Assembly (NCBI RefSeq): GCF_964275005.1
Contig: NC_092706.1
Coordinates: 8,515,144-8,579,143 of the forward strand
DNA length: 64,000 nt
Reading direction: 5' to 3'
Source: Diadema setosum
Taxonomy: Eukaryota; Echinodermata; Echinoidea; Diadematoida; Diadematidae
Position 1 is the stretch's first letter, and each line of letters begins with the position of its first letter. Both the position numbers and the translations under genes were made by a program. Positions 1 through 12,001 of this stretch are shown in pieces. The notes under the pieces are model-generated. The model was not told where the DNA came from. It did no database searches and saw only the letters and a list, made by a program, of their open reading frames with translations.

Positions 1-214
1 CAGACTCCTTTAAAACAGTGCACAATAGAGGAACATAGTCATGATAATAGGAATAATGAAGGACACTTTTTTCTCCACTACCCCGGAATTTCAAAAGTTA
101 CCATAATAATACACCCTCTTTTAAAAAAAAAAAAAAATATGATAATGCAAGGGGGGGGGGGGGCTTGAATCAAAGTTATATGAATATCGGTGATCTTTCA
201 TCAAAAAACTTAAT

Positions 215-372
215 TTGTGTAAATGTGACCGTGCACCACAAAACAAACATAAAGTCGCACCCCTTAATTTTACGTGAGGAATCAAAACAGGTGAAATGGG
301 TCAAATAAGTTAATCTTGCGTTTTTCATATTTTTTGAAAGAGCTATTTTTCTTCTTGAGTTTGGGATCATGA
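215..372 (+). repeat. dispersed repeat, GTGACCGTGCA variant
   Basis: This segment opens with GTGACCGTGCACCACAAAAC and ends near GAGTTTGGGATCATGAT. A matching segment lies inverted at 42,205-42,398, which has the same GACC/GTGCA end and a GATCCCAAACT end. The opening also resembles the repeat at 41,636-41,846 and its inverted partner at 2,330-2,535. This is therefore a divergent member of one dispersed family. No coding capacity is seen. Confidence 0.55.
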
Positions 373-435
373 TACCATTTTGAATGGGAAAATGCGTTTT
401 CAGCAGATTTTCTACAACCCTTTTTCGGGGGAAGT

Positions 436-513
436 ATTGTTATTATTATTTTTCATTATTATTACTATTGTTTTCATTATTATTGTTATTATCATTATTA
501 CTATTATCATTTA
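436..513. repeat. ATT/TTA simple repeat
   Basis: Degenerate TAT/TTA trinucleotide tract. It accounts for the Ile-rich open frame that crosses it. Confidence 0.85.
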
Positions 514-576
514 TTCGGCTTCCAATCACAGATATCATATTACATTTTTCGAAGTCATAACATATACTGGAGTGGT

Positions 577-672
577 AAGGGTGCACCAGGTTGGGCATCC
601 TGGGTCTGGAATGAGCCAACTAAATGACTTGGGCCCTCGGGCCATCCTCCCCAAACCACCTGGTGCACCCAA
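577..672. repeat. compact palindrome with GGGTGCACCAGG arms
   Basis: GGGTGCACCAGGT near 579 is repeated inverted as ACCTGGTGCACCC ending near 670, with a short GC-rich centre containing GGGCCCTCGGGCC. The whole could fold into a hairpin of about 90 bases. It is either a tiny foldback element or a MITE end. No gene is seen nearby. Confidence 0.6.
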
Positions 673-901
673 AACAGTCAGTTTACAATAATAAACAAAC
701 AAAATTCATTAAGAGGCATACATAAAAAACCCAACAAAAACCCAACAAAAACAAAACAACTGTTTCTTGTAAGTGTAAATGGAAGACATGTGTAACAACC
801 AATCTTTCTTATTCTATTCAAAATCAGAGGTCATTTTCTACATACAAAAAAACTAGCAAAAATATATGTATATTAACAAAACATTGCATAAATGAATTTC
901 A

Positions 902-1474
902 GCCCTTAAAGGTAGGGAATCCCATTTGCATGCCTCATATGAAGAGTTGTATAAATACAGTGGTATGTTGAAGAGAGTATTATTTTAGAAACTCCCATAA
1001 AGTATTGAAAGTGAAAGGTAACATTTAGTACATTTTTATTGACCGTTAGAGTTTGAATTGAATTTTTTTTCGGGGCTCACCGTAAATTCCAGTATATTAC
1101 TAGGCTACCTTTGCAGACCCATGCACTCCATGTGTGTCCATCATGTATATTTTGTGAAGAAAGTTCATCAAAACTTATAAACATTTCTATATACATTCTT
1201 GCCACACACTCTATATGTTATTACATCAGCTCTTATACTTTTAGATTTGTGTTTATAGATAAAAAATACAGAAGACTGCAACAAAAAGGATTAAGTGTGG
1301 CTGACACACAGAACTACTGAGTAGTTGAGTTTTGTGCATTATTCAAATTGTAGATAACTGTTGACTTCCAAATTTCTCAGCAGTGGCCTAAACAAGTCCC
1401 CTGAGGTTAATGTTTTGCTGCATTTTTGGAGGTCTGTAAAAGGTATCCCCCTACCTTTAAATGGCTACCGATAT
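902..1474. mobile_element. candidate MITE with TTAAAGGTAGGG ends
   Basis: The left end reads GCCCTTAAAGGTAGGGAATC. The right end, read on the minus strand, gives GCCATTTAAAGGTAGGGGGA. The inverted ends are about 24 bp, imperfect, and about 570 bp apart, with no coding frame between. The target-site duplication could not be defined, so the exact borders are approximate. Confidence 0.5.
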
Positions 1475-2329
1475 CAAAACCCCACTTACTTATGTATAAA
1501 TTTGAAGTTTTCATGATGTTTCACAACATTTCATTTTAACTTCATTATATTTGGATAATTAACAAAACAGAACTGCAAAAAAAAAAAAGAGAAAGAGACA
1601 GAGGGAGAGAGAAAGAGAAAAAAAAAACCCAAGGGAGAGAGAAAAAAAATCATAAATAAACTTAAATTATCACTCAACGTGACTAACACTCCCACCCAAC
1701 ACCCAGGGAGGCAGCTCAACCAGCAATAATTACCTGCATGCTTTATATTGGGGAAAAAGACAAAACAAAAAACTACCATGGCAGTATACGGCTCAACATT
1801 AAACAAATGCACACTCTGCTCACTAATAATCACATGTACCATATCTCAAATCAAGTGCTCATAACCCGACTAAAATATTGGTATAAACTATTTCTACGAT
1901 ACCTTGGCAACACAATGTTTGGCAAGAAAAAAAAAGGGAAAAACTGAAATTTGCACAACTATCATAGCTGTCACATTTGCCAAAATTTAAATCAAATGCT
2001 CAAAAGCCGAGGGAGTTAAATGAATTTACAGTAATATTATATGATTTTCATTCAAAATAGTAGAGTGATCAGCTATGTATTAGAGGCCCCTATTAATTTC
2101 CTGAAATCTTTTGTACACTCTTTACTTTCAAGTCTAATAACTTTTGAAAAGATAATGCTACTGCTTCGTAAGTTGGCATTTATCATGGACAGAATTTGTG
2201 AATAGAACATGCTCAATTTCAGCTTAATCTCATAATCTCCTCATTGTCGTTGCTCCGGTGGTTGACATCCTGTGTTTTGTCCCTTTCATCGCACAGCTAG
2301 AGTGGCTTGATGAAAGAAAATAAGTGAAA

Positions 2330-2535
2330 AAATAGACCCTGTACTTCAGAGCGTCTTTTCTCAGTTCACACTTTTCCAGAGTGTGTGCTTTCTTTCCAGT
2401 ATTTAGGCAGATTAGTAGAGTCCATTTGAATTGAATTATACATTATTTTAAAGCTTAGAGTCTGCTCTTTCAGAATCTGCCCACGTCTGGCGACTTTTTG
2501 TTGGTTTTTTGATGCAGGGTCACATATTTGGTTTA
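2330..2535 (-). repeat. dispersed repeat, GTGACCCTGCATC family
   Basis: Read on the minus strand, this starts with a TGTGACCCTGCATCAAAAAA-type end and continues through an AGTCGCCAGACGTGG segment and a paired AGAGCAGACT block to AACTGAGAAAAGACGC. The same order of blocks occurs at 41,636-41,846 in the opposite orientation. It is about 200 bp, non-coding, and likely a SINE or MITE-like family. Confidence 0.65.
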
Positions 2536-2593
2536 ATGTGGGTTGTGTATAGAATCGTCATTAGTAAATTTTGTCAGTCATATTCTATTTTCG

Positions 2594-2623
2594 TGTGTGT
2601 GGGTGTGTGTGTGTGTGTGTGTA
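2594..2623. repeat. GT microsatellite
   Basis: Run of GTGTGT with a GGG interruption. Confidence 0.85.
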
Positions 2624-3683
2624 AACGCACGTCATTTCGTCTTATGTATTTGTCAAATCTCTTGTTCAATAGAAAATAACGTTTGTGTGGATATGTCAAA
2701 ACTAGAAGCCATGGCTTGGTGGTGGCGATGACTGTAAAGCATATTGAAATGGAACCTGTTGACACTTTCAGTCTTTTAGACAACAGCTCATTGCATCTGA
2801 CCATATTTGATAAGTTGCAAATCTACGTCCGTGTCAATCAGAGTAACCAGGAATCAGTATTAACATAGAGCAGTGACAGATCACCTGTCTCTAGTAGAAT
2901 CCGTGGAACAGAGGCTTACGGTCGTGTTTCGTAATTTCGTATTTTGTCACTTATATTCGTTCCATCTGATACTTGTCGATCCAGATTTGAAAATCACAAC
3001 GTTTACGTATTGGAAATTATAAAAAGAGAGTCCAGTCAATCCGAAAATCTGTCAGAAATTTTCATCAAGCGTATATCACAGAAGTAATTAACTCATGCCC
3101 AGACAGATTGGATGTGAAATCACCGCCCGTAATTAGCTATCTTATATTTATTGATCAGTGGCGTTTTTGAGGGATCATAAATAGATGCGTGCCAGCAAAA
3201 CAATAAATAAAGCAGACGAGCAGGCAGCAATATTTTGCTCAGCCACAATATAACGTACATTATAGAGTAAATGATAAAAGTAAGCTTAGGTCTAAGAATA
3301 AAGGAAATTCGTCCGTCTGACTTACAATTTTGATATGATTGGTCTATTTTTCTGGTCGACAAAAACTGTGATCTACTTCTCCGTATAATGCCAATCTGTA
3401 ATATCTTCGTTTCAATATGAGGTCCTCATTCATCTACGCTATTACTACAAACTTATCGACGTATGTTATGGATTATTTTAGTGTATGAGTGATACCCATG
3501 ATAAAGATCATGGACATACTGAGAAATTATGTTCGGATAAAACAAGAATCATTGCTTGGAAAACTTATGTCTGTGTTATTCAGACCCATCAAACTATTTG
3601 GCATCATTTATTTATAACACACTTCGCATTTTTTTTTTCTGATGATGGCTTGTACGTACGAAATAACATGGCAGTTTATTACT

Positions 3684-4037
3684 GTCAGCTCTTGGCCCTG
3701 AGTAACCTGGCTGACGATAGATTAAGTCCTGTTAATAGTAATATGGTGATACATAAACTGCAAAGAAGTGTATACCATAAAATAAACTTTTTTATTTATG
3801 AACGAAGTTCGTTACTTTCTGGCTCGTTGAAATAAGGTGAAAATCAATTGGTACATAAATCAACAACAAATCAATACATTACGTATCCAATGTGATAGTA
3901 ATATTGGTGCACAAAATGATATACCACACGTATTTTAACGTGGTGGCAGAGATAATCTAAAGCATATGATATTTGATGACTATTAACAGGACTATTGTCA
4001 GCCAGGTTATTCAGGGCCAAGAGCTGACAATTACGAG
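3684..4037. mobile_element. inverted-repeat element with GTCAGCTCTTGGCCCTGA arms
   Basis: The left arm starts GTCAGCTCTTGGCCCTGAGT and runs through CCTGGCTGAC to TCCTGTTAATAGT. The right arm repeats it inverted, with TAACAGGACTATTGTCAGCC leading into AGGGCCAAGAGCTGAC. Arms are about 50-58 bp and the loop about 240 bp. Each arm is itself bounded by GTCAGC and GCTGAC. The interior is AT-rich and non-coding. It behaves like a short foldback or MITE; superfamily unknown. Confidence 0.65.
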
Positions 4038-4503
4038 CTCATCGGTAACTCCTAAAACATTCGGTTACAAATCTGTAGCGAAAGAGATATTATCCCTTTA
4101 CTATCGTATCGGGTAAACAATAATGGGATTTTAAGAAAGCAACGAGAAAAAGATAGAAACAAGTAGTTATATCTCTCTACTATTGACACATTTTCCATAT
4201 TGTGAGAGCCCGCGTTTCAAAACCCATAAAAGTGGCATAAATGTCATGGCAGTAGGGCTCAAAATATACACCGTGGGTCACCGTAGCTGTCTTAGAGTTT
4301 TTAGTTTTTAGATTTCAATTTTAATGAAAAGTATTTGAATATGTTTTTATGAGACCAGGCATATTTCTTGTCATTCCTTGTTTTTACTCAGATTTTCAGT
4401 CATGAGCTTATGTGAAAGACCCTTCACCTTATTTGAAAATATCATCTCCGGTTAATATTTCAAGTATTTCTTTTTTATTTTTAGGGCAACTTTTTCGTCC
4501 AAA

Positions 4504-5525
4504 TTATCAGTACTTCTTTCCCAGCTGTGAACTGACTTCAGAGTCACTGGATAACTGCTTGAATGGTCCAAGTCCTCCCTGAGTCTTGAGCAACGAACTC
4601 CTTTCCCAGCTATGTGCATCCCTCAGAGTCACTGGATGAATGGTCCATGTCTTCCCTGAGTCTTCAGGAACAAACTCTTTTCTTATCTGTAAACTACCTT
4701 CAAAGTCACTGGGAGACTGCTTGAATGGTCCAAGTCCTTCCTGAGTCTTGAGCAACGAACTTCTTTCTCAACTGGGAATTTCCTTCAGAGTCACTGGATA
4801 ACTGCTTGAATCTATGGTCCAAGGCCTTCCTGAGTCTTGAGCGACGAACTCCTTTCCCAACTGTGTACTGCGTGCAGAGTCACTGGATGAATGGTCCATG
4901 TCCTCCCTGAGTCTTGAGCAACGAACTCTTTTCTTATCTGTGGACTGCTTTCAGAGTCCCTGGGAGACTGCTTGAATGGTCCAAGTCCTCCTTGGGTCTT
5001 GAGAACTAACTTCTTTCCCAGCTGTGTACTTCCTTCAGAGTCACTGGGCAACTGCTTGAATGGTCGAAGTCCTTTCTGAATCTTGATCAACGAACTTCTT
5101 TGCCACCTGGGAACTTCCTTCAGAGTCACTGGATATAACTGCTTGAATGGTCCAAGTCCTTCCTAAGTCTTGAGCAACGAACTCCTTTCCCAGCTGTATA
5201 CTTCCTTCAGAGTCACTGCATGACTGCTTGAATGGTTCAAGTCCTTTCTGAGTCTTGAGCAACGAATTCCTTTCCCAGCTGTGTACTTCCTTCAGAGTCA
5301 CTGGATATAACTGCTTGGATGGTCCAAGTCCATTCTGCGTCTTGAGCAACGAACTCTTTCCCCAGCTGTGAATTGCCTTGAGACACACAGGATAACTGCT
5401 TGAATGGTCCAAGTTATTTCTGCATCTTGAGGAGCGAACTCCTTTCCCAGCTGTGTACTGTCTTCAGGGTCACTGGATGACTGCTTGAATGGTTCATGTC
5501 CTTACTGTGTCTTGACCAACGTTGA
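4504..5525. repeat. minisatellite, about 12 units of 77-89 bp
   Basis: Each unit carries the blocks TTCAGAGTCACTGGATAACT, GCTTGAATGGTCCAAGTCCT, GAGTCTTGAGCAACGAACT and TTTCCCAGCTGTGTACTTCC. The CAGAGTCACTGG block recurs near 4,539, 4,624, 4,701, 4,786, 4,875, 4,952, 5,036, 5,121, 5,208, 5,292, 5,378 and 5,464. Spacing varies between 77 and 89 bp and is often not a multiple of three. The repetitive open frames on the minus strand therefore change frame between units, which argues against a protein repeat. Confidence 0.9.
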
Positions 5526-5627
5526 GCTGCTGTTTGGAACACGTGTGCTGGAGATGGGTGTAATCACAGTTGGTCGTTGTCATATTTGGCGTACTCCAAA
5601 GGATTGTGATAGACTCATTGTTTTGTA

Positions 5628-5850
5628 ATTATAATAATTGTAATTATAATAATTGTAATTATAATCATGATTATATTTATATATTATTATGATTATACTC
5701 ACTATAATTACTTTATTTGCAACTTTAATTGTGATTGTAATGCAATTGTGATCATAGTTGTATACATGTTTATAATTATATTCATAATTACAATTATAAT
5801 CATAATCATACTTATAATCACTATTAGTATCATTATCATTTTTGATCACG
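5628..5850. repeat. AT-rich TAATTATAAT-type repeat
   Basis: Degenerate tract of TAATTATAAT/ATTATAAT units. The Tyr/Asn-rich and Ile-rich frames on the two strands are products of it. Confidence 0.8.
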
Positions 5851-6011
5851 TTCTTTAGCTTTTGTCGATTTTGACGCATTTTGCCGGCGACAATTTGATC
5901 CATTCCCGTATCTCTTCCATTGTTATAGATTAAGGAGAATTATCTCAAGAACATTATGTGCACAGTTTCATTACCTACGACATGCGCTTGAGTAGTGTAA
6001 AAAATCCAATG

Positions 6012-6525
6012 TTAGCTCTTTATGTGCCACGTTCGCCCGACTCAGTTGACGGCGTGCCAACTTCGCACATTATGCTCAAACGCACAAACCCGCCCAAACC
6101 GATCGATAAATCGCCAAACGTCACGGTACAATGAAAGCGTTTCTTGCGATTCCCTTCCTCTCACACATTGCTTGGATTTTGTTTGGTGATTGACTAGCAA
6201 GCGGTGTTCCCTACTGGATTTGCGTATAAATTCTAAGGTTTCTGTCACTGTTTTGTGTGCAAAAGTCATGCCTTTACAATAATGTAGCTACTGGTCATTT
6301 GAAAGAAAAACAATCATAGATTTGCCATACAATTTGCATCAAAGCAAAGTTTGGCATTTTCTTTACAACTTTGGTCACTACATGTCCAGCTAATCAGAAA
6401 TCCATAAAAGTTTCATAGATCTAAAAAACAACAACAACAGAATGTTTACCAAAGCATGAATACGTTAGTGTCTCAGAATAATGTGGCACACAAGGGGTTT
6501 CCAACGTGGCACATAAAGAGTTAGG
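6012..6525. mobile_element. candidate inverted-repeat element, AACTCTTTATGTGCCACGTT ends
   Basis: TAGCTCTTTATGTGCCACGTT near 6,013 returns inverted as AACGTGGCACATAAAGAGTT ending near 6,523. The element is about 510 bp. Weaker similarity continues inward (GTGCCA...CACATTAT). No transposase frame is present. The minus-strand frame at 6,042-6,269 lies inside and is not recognised. Confidence 0.6.
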
Positions 6526-7196
6526 AGATTGGCTGAGGCAAATAGCGTATAATTTTGAGCGATCTCACACATGGCGCTCGAAAATAAAGTCAGCTTTTGT
6601 CGTTTCCTCGTAAATGATTGGTGGTGTTGTGCCTTTATTATTGTTTAGTTCCAAAGAAATGATGCTTATTATATGCAGTCGGTCGTGTCTATCTCATCAT
6701 TCTTAGCTTTCGTAACGACATGCACTGGAAATAGTCTGAATTAGAATCTACAGTAATCTTTGCTTACAGTTGACTTTGTGCAACATTCTTTGTAAGGATT
6801 ATTCGAAGACCATTAATTTACTTATGAATATCATAAGTCAAAACTGATTATACAGTATATTTAGTTGTTTTCTTCCATATGGGATAATTACGTTGAGTCT
6901 CATCACGATGTTTTTGCACAAAATCGTAAACAAAATAAAATAAAATGAGAATAATCTACATGTAGGGTGTTACATAGCAGAATGGGTTAAGCATCATATA
7001 TAAACATCTCGCATCAAGACTGCCATCAGATGGAACAATAAGAAACCTCTGTAGTTATACCCATTGTGTTTTATAGAGAACAAGGACAGCTCAAGTTATG
7101 GTTAGAAACGCGCAATATTTTTTATCATTCGATTTGCTTTCTTTTTTTTTTTTGCAGCTTAAATCGAAAATGTGCACATGTTTCTGTATCAACTTT

Positions 7197-7451
7197 ATAT
7201 GAAGAGTTTGTTCGCAAAAACCGATAAGTCCATATTTGCTAAATGGAAATATTTGCGATTAAAGGTCAAGAAAAATAAAGAGAATGATAAGAAAATTTTT
7301 GCTTCTTTTGACCATAATAACTTCAAAAATGTACCTTATGTAGTGACCAATATATCATTTAAAAGGTATTATTTTGTACTTTATGGCAGAGAAGGTACTT
7401 CAAAATCTTCAAAAATGGACTTATCGGTATTTGCGAACAAACTCTTCATAT
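7197..7451. mobile_element. MITE, family A copy 1 (255 bp, about 36-bp TIRs)
   Basis: The left end ATATGAAGAGTTTGTTCGCA continues to CCGATAAGTCCAT. The right end is its mirror, from ATGGACTTATCGG to TGCGAACAAACTCTTCATAT, with near-perfect match. The interior is AT-rich. A second copy lies at 40,395-40,647 and a diverged one at 34,317-34,578. The 96-residue frame across it is not a gene: the similar frame in copy 2 simply reflects the shared element sequence. The flank shows TA-rich DNA, so a TA or TATA duplication is possible. Confidence 0.88.
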
Positions 7452-7496
7452 ATTATAATTAATACATATATTATAATTAATACATAAACATGTACG

Positions 7497-7541
7497 TATT
7501 TTCAATTAAAGCCGCTAAAAACAAAGTGAATGATTGGAAAA
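7497..7541 (+). repeat. fragment of MITE family A
   Basis: GTATTTTCAATTAAAGCCGC, then TAAAAACAAAG, matches the interior of the diverged copy at 34,370-34,410 (ATATTTGTGATTAAAGCTGC). It sits just past copy 1 and a duplicated ATATTATAATTAATACAT block, which suggests two insertions at the same spot. Confidence 0.5.
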
Positions 7542-7545
7542 AATA

Positions 7546-7547
7546 TA

Positions 7548-7615
<68 letters not shown>

Positions 7616-7642
7616 TGTGTGTGTATGTGTGTGTGTGTGTGT
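7546..7642. repeat. compound AT then GT microsatellite
   Basis: About 35 bp of TATATA followed by about 60 bp of GTGTGT. The same compound arrangement occurs at 34,590-34,665. Confidence 0.9.
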
Positions 7643-8370
7643 AATTCTTGTGTTTGTTTTTATGGACTTTTATGGAATCAATTAATTGATAAGTAGTTTC
7701 ATCTTTCTGACAACCCTCTTTGCATATTATCGAGGGAAGTAATAATCTGATATAGGCCTACGTGGCTGTCTAGTTTGTTGTTCTCCAAATTTATTACTTT
7801 TTATATAGTAGTCTGATTTTAAAAAGAAAAGGAGAATATCGCATAGCTACAATTTCTGAATTTAGCAGGCATTGAACAACAGCATTGCCATAATTCATGC
7901 ATATTTGAAAATTACTAGGGGACTCACCTCGATACTTTTCACCAGTCCTTTCCACTGTAAATCCTTGAGAAGTTACTTTTAATGACATTTTCTTCATCGT
8001 GTAGGCATGGATATGCTTGTGTGTATTCTAGAGAGCTTGAGTTTCGGTCTTTTTTACATCATAAAACGTTCTGTTTAGCTAGTTTGCACATCTTTTACCC
8101 TTTTTTTTTTTTGCTACTTCAAATTCTTTGTGATTTTACGTAGTGATATGACAATGAGAAAAGTGACGAAAATGGATTGATCTCCAATTCATCAGCAAGC
8201 CTCCGAACACCCACCCACACACACACACACACAGACACAAAACAAACAAAATAAAAAACAAGCAAAAACAAACAAAACTAAACTAAACAACACAAAGACG
8301 AAGACAAAACAAAAACACCACAAACACATCAAACCTTGCCGGTCAGAGTTTCATATCGGGAGAAGGCTTC

Positions 8371-8410
8371 TTTTTTTTTTCTTTTTTTCTTTTTTTTTGG
8401 GGGGGGGGGG
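8371..8410. repeat. poly-T to poly-G junction
   Basis: A T-run with C interruptions passes directly into 12 G. Similar junctions are listed as a finding. Confidence 0.85.
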
Positions 8411-9682
8411 CAAAGGTCAGTTCCAAATACGCCACACTCACTTCACATTATTGACTCTCTTGTAAAAAAACACACAAACCACTTTTATTGTAACTCTTCT
8501 CATCATTTCTCTTACATCTATGATCACATACTGTTTCATTGCTGTAACATACACGAAGCAGGATCTCTATCAACTTTGATGAATACTTCTACTGCGTATG
8601 GGGGAGGGATGATTTTTTCAGAGAGTTAAAAATTATTTTAGCAAGAGTAATGCTGCCATATGTTGAGCCGTTGAGCCCCAATAAGAGCAAAGTGTCATAC
8701 AATAATGTTTACGAAATAACGTTACTAGTGATGTAATTGTGAATGCTCCTGGCAGCAACCTCTCTCAACTGATCACCTGACTGTCGAGCTTTTGAATACA
8801 TTTGCGACGCTTATCCTGCGACATACCTATAATAAGGCAAAACACGCTGTTCTCCCCAGTGCGACACGGCTATTTCCATTATCCAATTCAAAATTAGGCG
8901 CGAAATATCCATTAGCACTTAGCGTTACAGATATAATCTTTGCTCATCTACGAGAATCGTTTAATATTTTCTAAGCCTTCAATTAAGCGTAAAGTAGCTT
9001 TGCCGTTGCTCTCATTTTAATAGTACGAAATTGTTACTTAGCTGAGATTCATTTCAACAGAAAAACGAATTAGCCAGCTCTATCCATAGTCAACTTGACA
9101 GGTTTGGACACACGACTCATATGACAACATTGATATTGCAGGTCATGGCTAACTCGACTTGACTTGTTTGTTTGTTCATTTCCATTTAAGAAGATGGCTT
9201 GATATATATAGAATTCAGCTACGTTAAACTGGTCTTCCATGAGTCTAGTTGGATGTGAGGTGGGACAACTTCACCGGGTAGATACCCTGCTCTTTGCGAT
9301 TAATGAATGAAGCAGAATCTTTTACGTGCACGAATTCTTACTCTCTCATACACGGGACTTCCATTTCATGTCCTATCCGAGGGACAAAGCAGTCTTAACG
9401 ATAGGGAAAGAACATCACCACACATGAAAAATAATAGTTATTCCTTGCGTCACCTCTCTAGCAAAATTCCTAAATTTGTTGAGAAATTAAAAACAAGCGT
9501 TCGGACCAATTTCTAAACGATGGCGATTATTGCTATTTCACGTTTTCACGCGTATGGAAATTCTAGAAATACAAATTGTCTAAAAAGAAATATAAAGAAA
9601 TATATTAGCTGCATCGATATGTGTCGTTCCAATATCTGGTATCTATGACCTCCAATGGATTACAAAACGGAATGATCCTTTT

Positions 9683-10081
9683 CCTACTGGAAGGAACAGT
9701 GTCCACAGTGTGTTCAAAGTGTGGTCACATGGTCGACTATGTGAAAACGCTCGAATTTAACAGTGTGAAGAGATTTCAAACTGTGTTCACACTGTGTTTC
9801 TCACAGTGTGGGACAGTGTGTTCTTTCCAGCAGGGATGGCAGTTTATTAGTAATAACACGAATAAAAGCTGTTATAGTGTGAGGACGAACTCGTCGATAT
9901 AAACTTGTAAAACATTACTTTGTGTGTTACACTGTGAATTGATGATTACAATGTGTTCACACTGTTAAATTTAACAGTGTAAAGAGATTTCACACTGTGT
10001 CTACAATGTGTTCACATTGTGCCCACATTGTGTTCACACTGTCTTCTCACACTGTGGGACACTGTGTTCTTTCCAGCAGGG
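9683..10081. mobile_element. ACAGTGTG-rich inverted-repeat element, duplicated
   Basis: The left end reads CTACTGGAAGGAACAGTGTC. The right ends, read on the minus strand at 9,838 and again at 10,081, give CCCTGCTGGAAAGAACACA. The block from AACAGTGTGAAGAGATTTCA to CAGCAGGG is present twice (about 9,759-9,838 and 9,974-10,081). The interior is built of ACAGTGTG/CACACTGT words. It is a non-coding TIR-type element with an internal duplication. Confidence 0.6.
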
Positions 10082-10400
10082 TTATCCAAAGCTAACTAAA
10101 CTGAGGCCACTCCCTCAATTTGATCTGTATCACTTGTATCTTTCTGACACTGTATAGTCGAAAAACTTCCCAGTTTTTTCGGATTCTTTCCCAATGAAAG
10201 GTGTCCAAAAATGTTTCATTTTGCCTTCGCGGGCGAAAGCTGGCACAAGTGTACGCATTTTTAGGTGGCGATCACCTGGAATCTATTCCCTTTGAAACTA
10301 TTCTTTTCATGGTGGTGTTACCATGGTGTCAAAAGGCTGCACACGGTGATGAAAGTTCAGGAACTCGTAAGGATTATCCGGTTCTTACCGTTCAGTTCTG

Positions 10401-10663
10401 CCCCCCCCCCCCCCCACGGAAAAAAGCAGTAACTGACATTTTTATGAATGTTACTTTTTTTGCAAAATGAATAGTTACCCAATGCTCTCCAATGTTAATA
10501 GGTCAGTTTTGCAACTAAAAAAAAAAAAGAATTGAAAGTGATCAAAAATGCGATTTTTCACTTTTGCAAAAAGCAGTAACTGCATCCAGTTGATTCAACT
10601 TTGCAAGTTTCCCCACGGAAGAAAGCAGTAACTAACACAGCCCACGGAAGAATGCAGTAACTA
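10401..10663 (+). repeat. left-end motif cluster of the giant element
   Basis: Contains four GCAGTAACT motifs: C-run with CACGGAAAAAAGCAGTAACT, then the core GCAGTAACTGC, then TTTCCCCACGGAAGAAAGCA, then CCCACGGAAGAATGCAGTAA. Sequence between motifs shows little similarity to the right end while the motifs do, as expected for protein-binding sites in transposon termini. That role is inferred. Confidence 0.65.
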
Positions 10664-11480
10664 ACAATTTAGTCTAATCATTCAGACTCTGTATAGTCCT
10701 TCCTGTATATTTTTTCCCTAATACCATTTATTTTTCTACTAATTTTTTTTTTTTAACAATGTAAACAGCAGGTTATTCCATAATTTAGGGGAGTAAATAT
10801 AAAAAGATTGTTTCACCAGTAACTTGACTCTGCCCACAGGGAATCATATGACAAGTTGTAGAAAAAGCTTCTTTCTGGAGACTAGCAAACCTGGCAGACT
10901 CAGCGCGCTCAGAGTGCAGAATACGCGTGCAGCTAGCTGCATGCGCATAAATTCTGCAGCATACAATAACTAGCTTTATAAAATGGGTTCAAGAATGTAG
11001 CCAATTGGAAGCGGTGAAATGAGTCACGTGTGCATGTATTAATTCTCACTAACATCCGGACTCACTGACGGCCGACGTCACAATGTTTGCACTAGCAGTG
11101 CGCACTCAATCAGTTGTTACAAGTGCGTCGCGCGCTACTATACGCGCTGTCAATCCTGTAAACAACTTCTAGTTCGGGCTGCCGGCCGCCTTTCTTGTGT
11201 GCATATGGTGTGGCGGGCGTACGTATACTCTTATACGTACAGTACTTAAATGTGCGGGATTTCCGAGTGCGACGTGTTTGGACGAACATCTTCGGACATC
11301 TTGATCCACAAAGGTACGTGAAAAATGTTGTTAGTTTTCGACCCATTTTATAAAACAAATGATGCACAGGATTATTTCGTGGCGTTAGTGGAGACGCAGC
11401 TCACTCTCGGGGATTTACAATGTAGTGCAACATGCACTCGGCTTCGCCTCGTGCATGTATCACAATTGTAAATACCCTCG

Positions 11481-11967
11481 AGTGGGTTTATTGCCGCTTG
11501 GTCTATTCCCACTTGGTCTAATCACCAGTTGGGCCAACACCATTCGGGCTAAACCCATTTGGTCCACTTCTCACTTAGTCTACTTGCCACATGGTCTAAT
11601 AACCAGTTGGTCTAATGACCACTAGGGCTAATCGTCAGTTTGTCTAATTCCCATTTAGTCTAATTGCCAGTTGGTCTAATGTATTTTTTGCCAATACGTC
11701 TAATTGCACTTGGTCTAATATCAGTTCGTCTAATGTTCAGTTGGTCTAACACAAGTTGGTCTATTGTTAGTTGGTCTTCTCCACTTGGTCTAATAACTAG
11801 TTGGTCTAATAAACACTTGGGCTAATTCTCACTTGGTCTAATTTACACTTAGTCTATTTTCATTTAGTCTATAGCCACTTGGTCTAATTGCCAGTTCGTC
11901 TAATCATCATTTGGTCTATCTCCCACTTTGGCTAATGACCAGTTGGTCTAATGACCAGTTGGGCTAC
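11481..11967 (+). repeat. left subterminal array, TTGGTCTAAT units
   Basis: About 25 degenerate units of roughly 18-20 bp with the core CAGTTGGTCTAAT or CACTTGGTCTAAT; variants include GGGCTAA and TCGTCTAA. The array is matched, inverted, at 27,651-28,130. No reading frame is maintained. Confidence 0.9.
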
Positions 11968-11974
11968 CACAGAC

Positions 11975-12001
11975 TCTAGGATACTGAGTCTAGGTGTGGT
12001 A
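11975..12001. repeat. short hairpin beside the left array
   Basis: CCACAGACTCTAGG and its near mirror CTAGGTGTGG, separated by a few bases, form an imperfect stem just inside the array. Role unknown. Confidence 0.5.

Larger units (their letters stand above)
1..10390. other. gene-free, repeat-dense stretch
   Basis: No convincing coding exon was found on either strand. The open frames present are short, compositionally biased or lie over repeats. The supportable content is listed separately: inverted-repeat elements, a minisatellite, one MITE with a trailing fragment, and AT, GT and CA microsatellites. Poly-A and poly-G runs lie near 125-165. The rest is unremarkable AT-rich DNA. Confidence 0.6.

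Noticed and set aside
4507..5412. Repetitive minus-strand protein frames (GLGPFKQ-type repeats)
   Set aside because: Units are not multiples of three and the frame changes between them, so this is a minisatellite rather than a repeat protein.
7172..7462. 96-codon frame with a similar frame at 40,390-40,602
   Set aside because: Shared sequence is explained by two copies of a palindromic MITE; there is no start or splice context and the third copy does not keep the frame.
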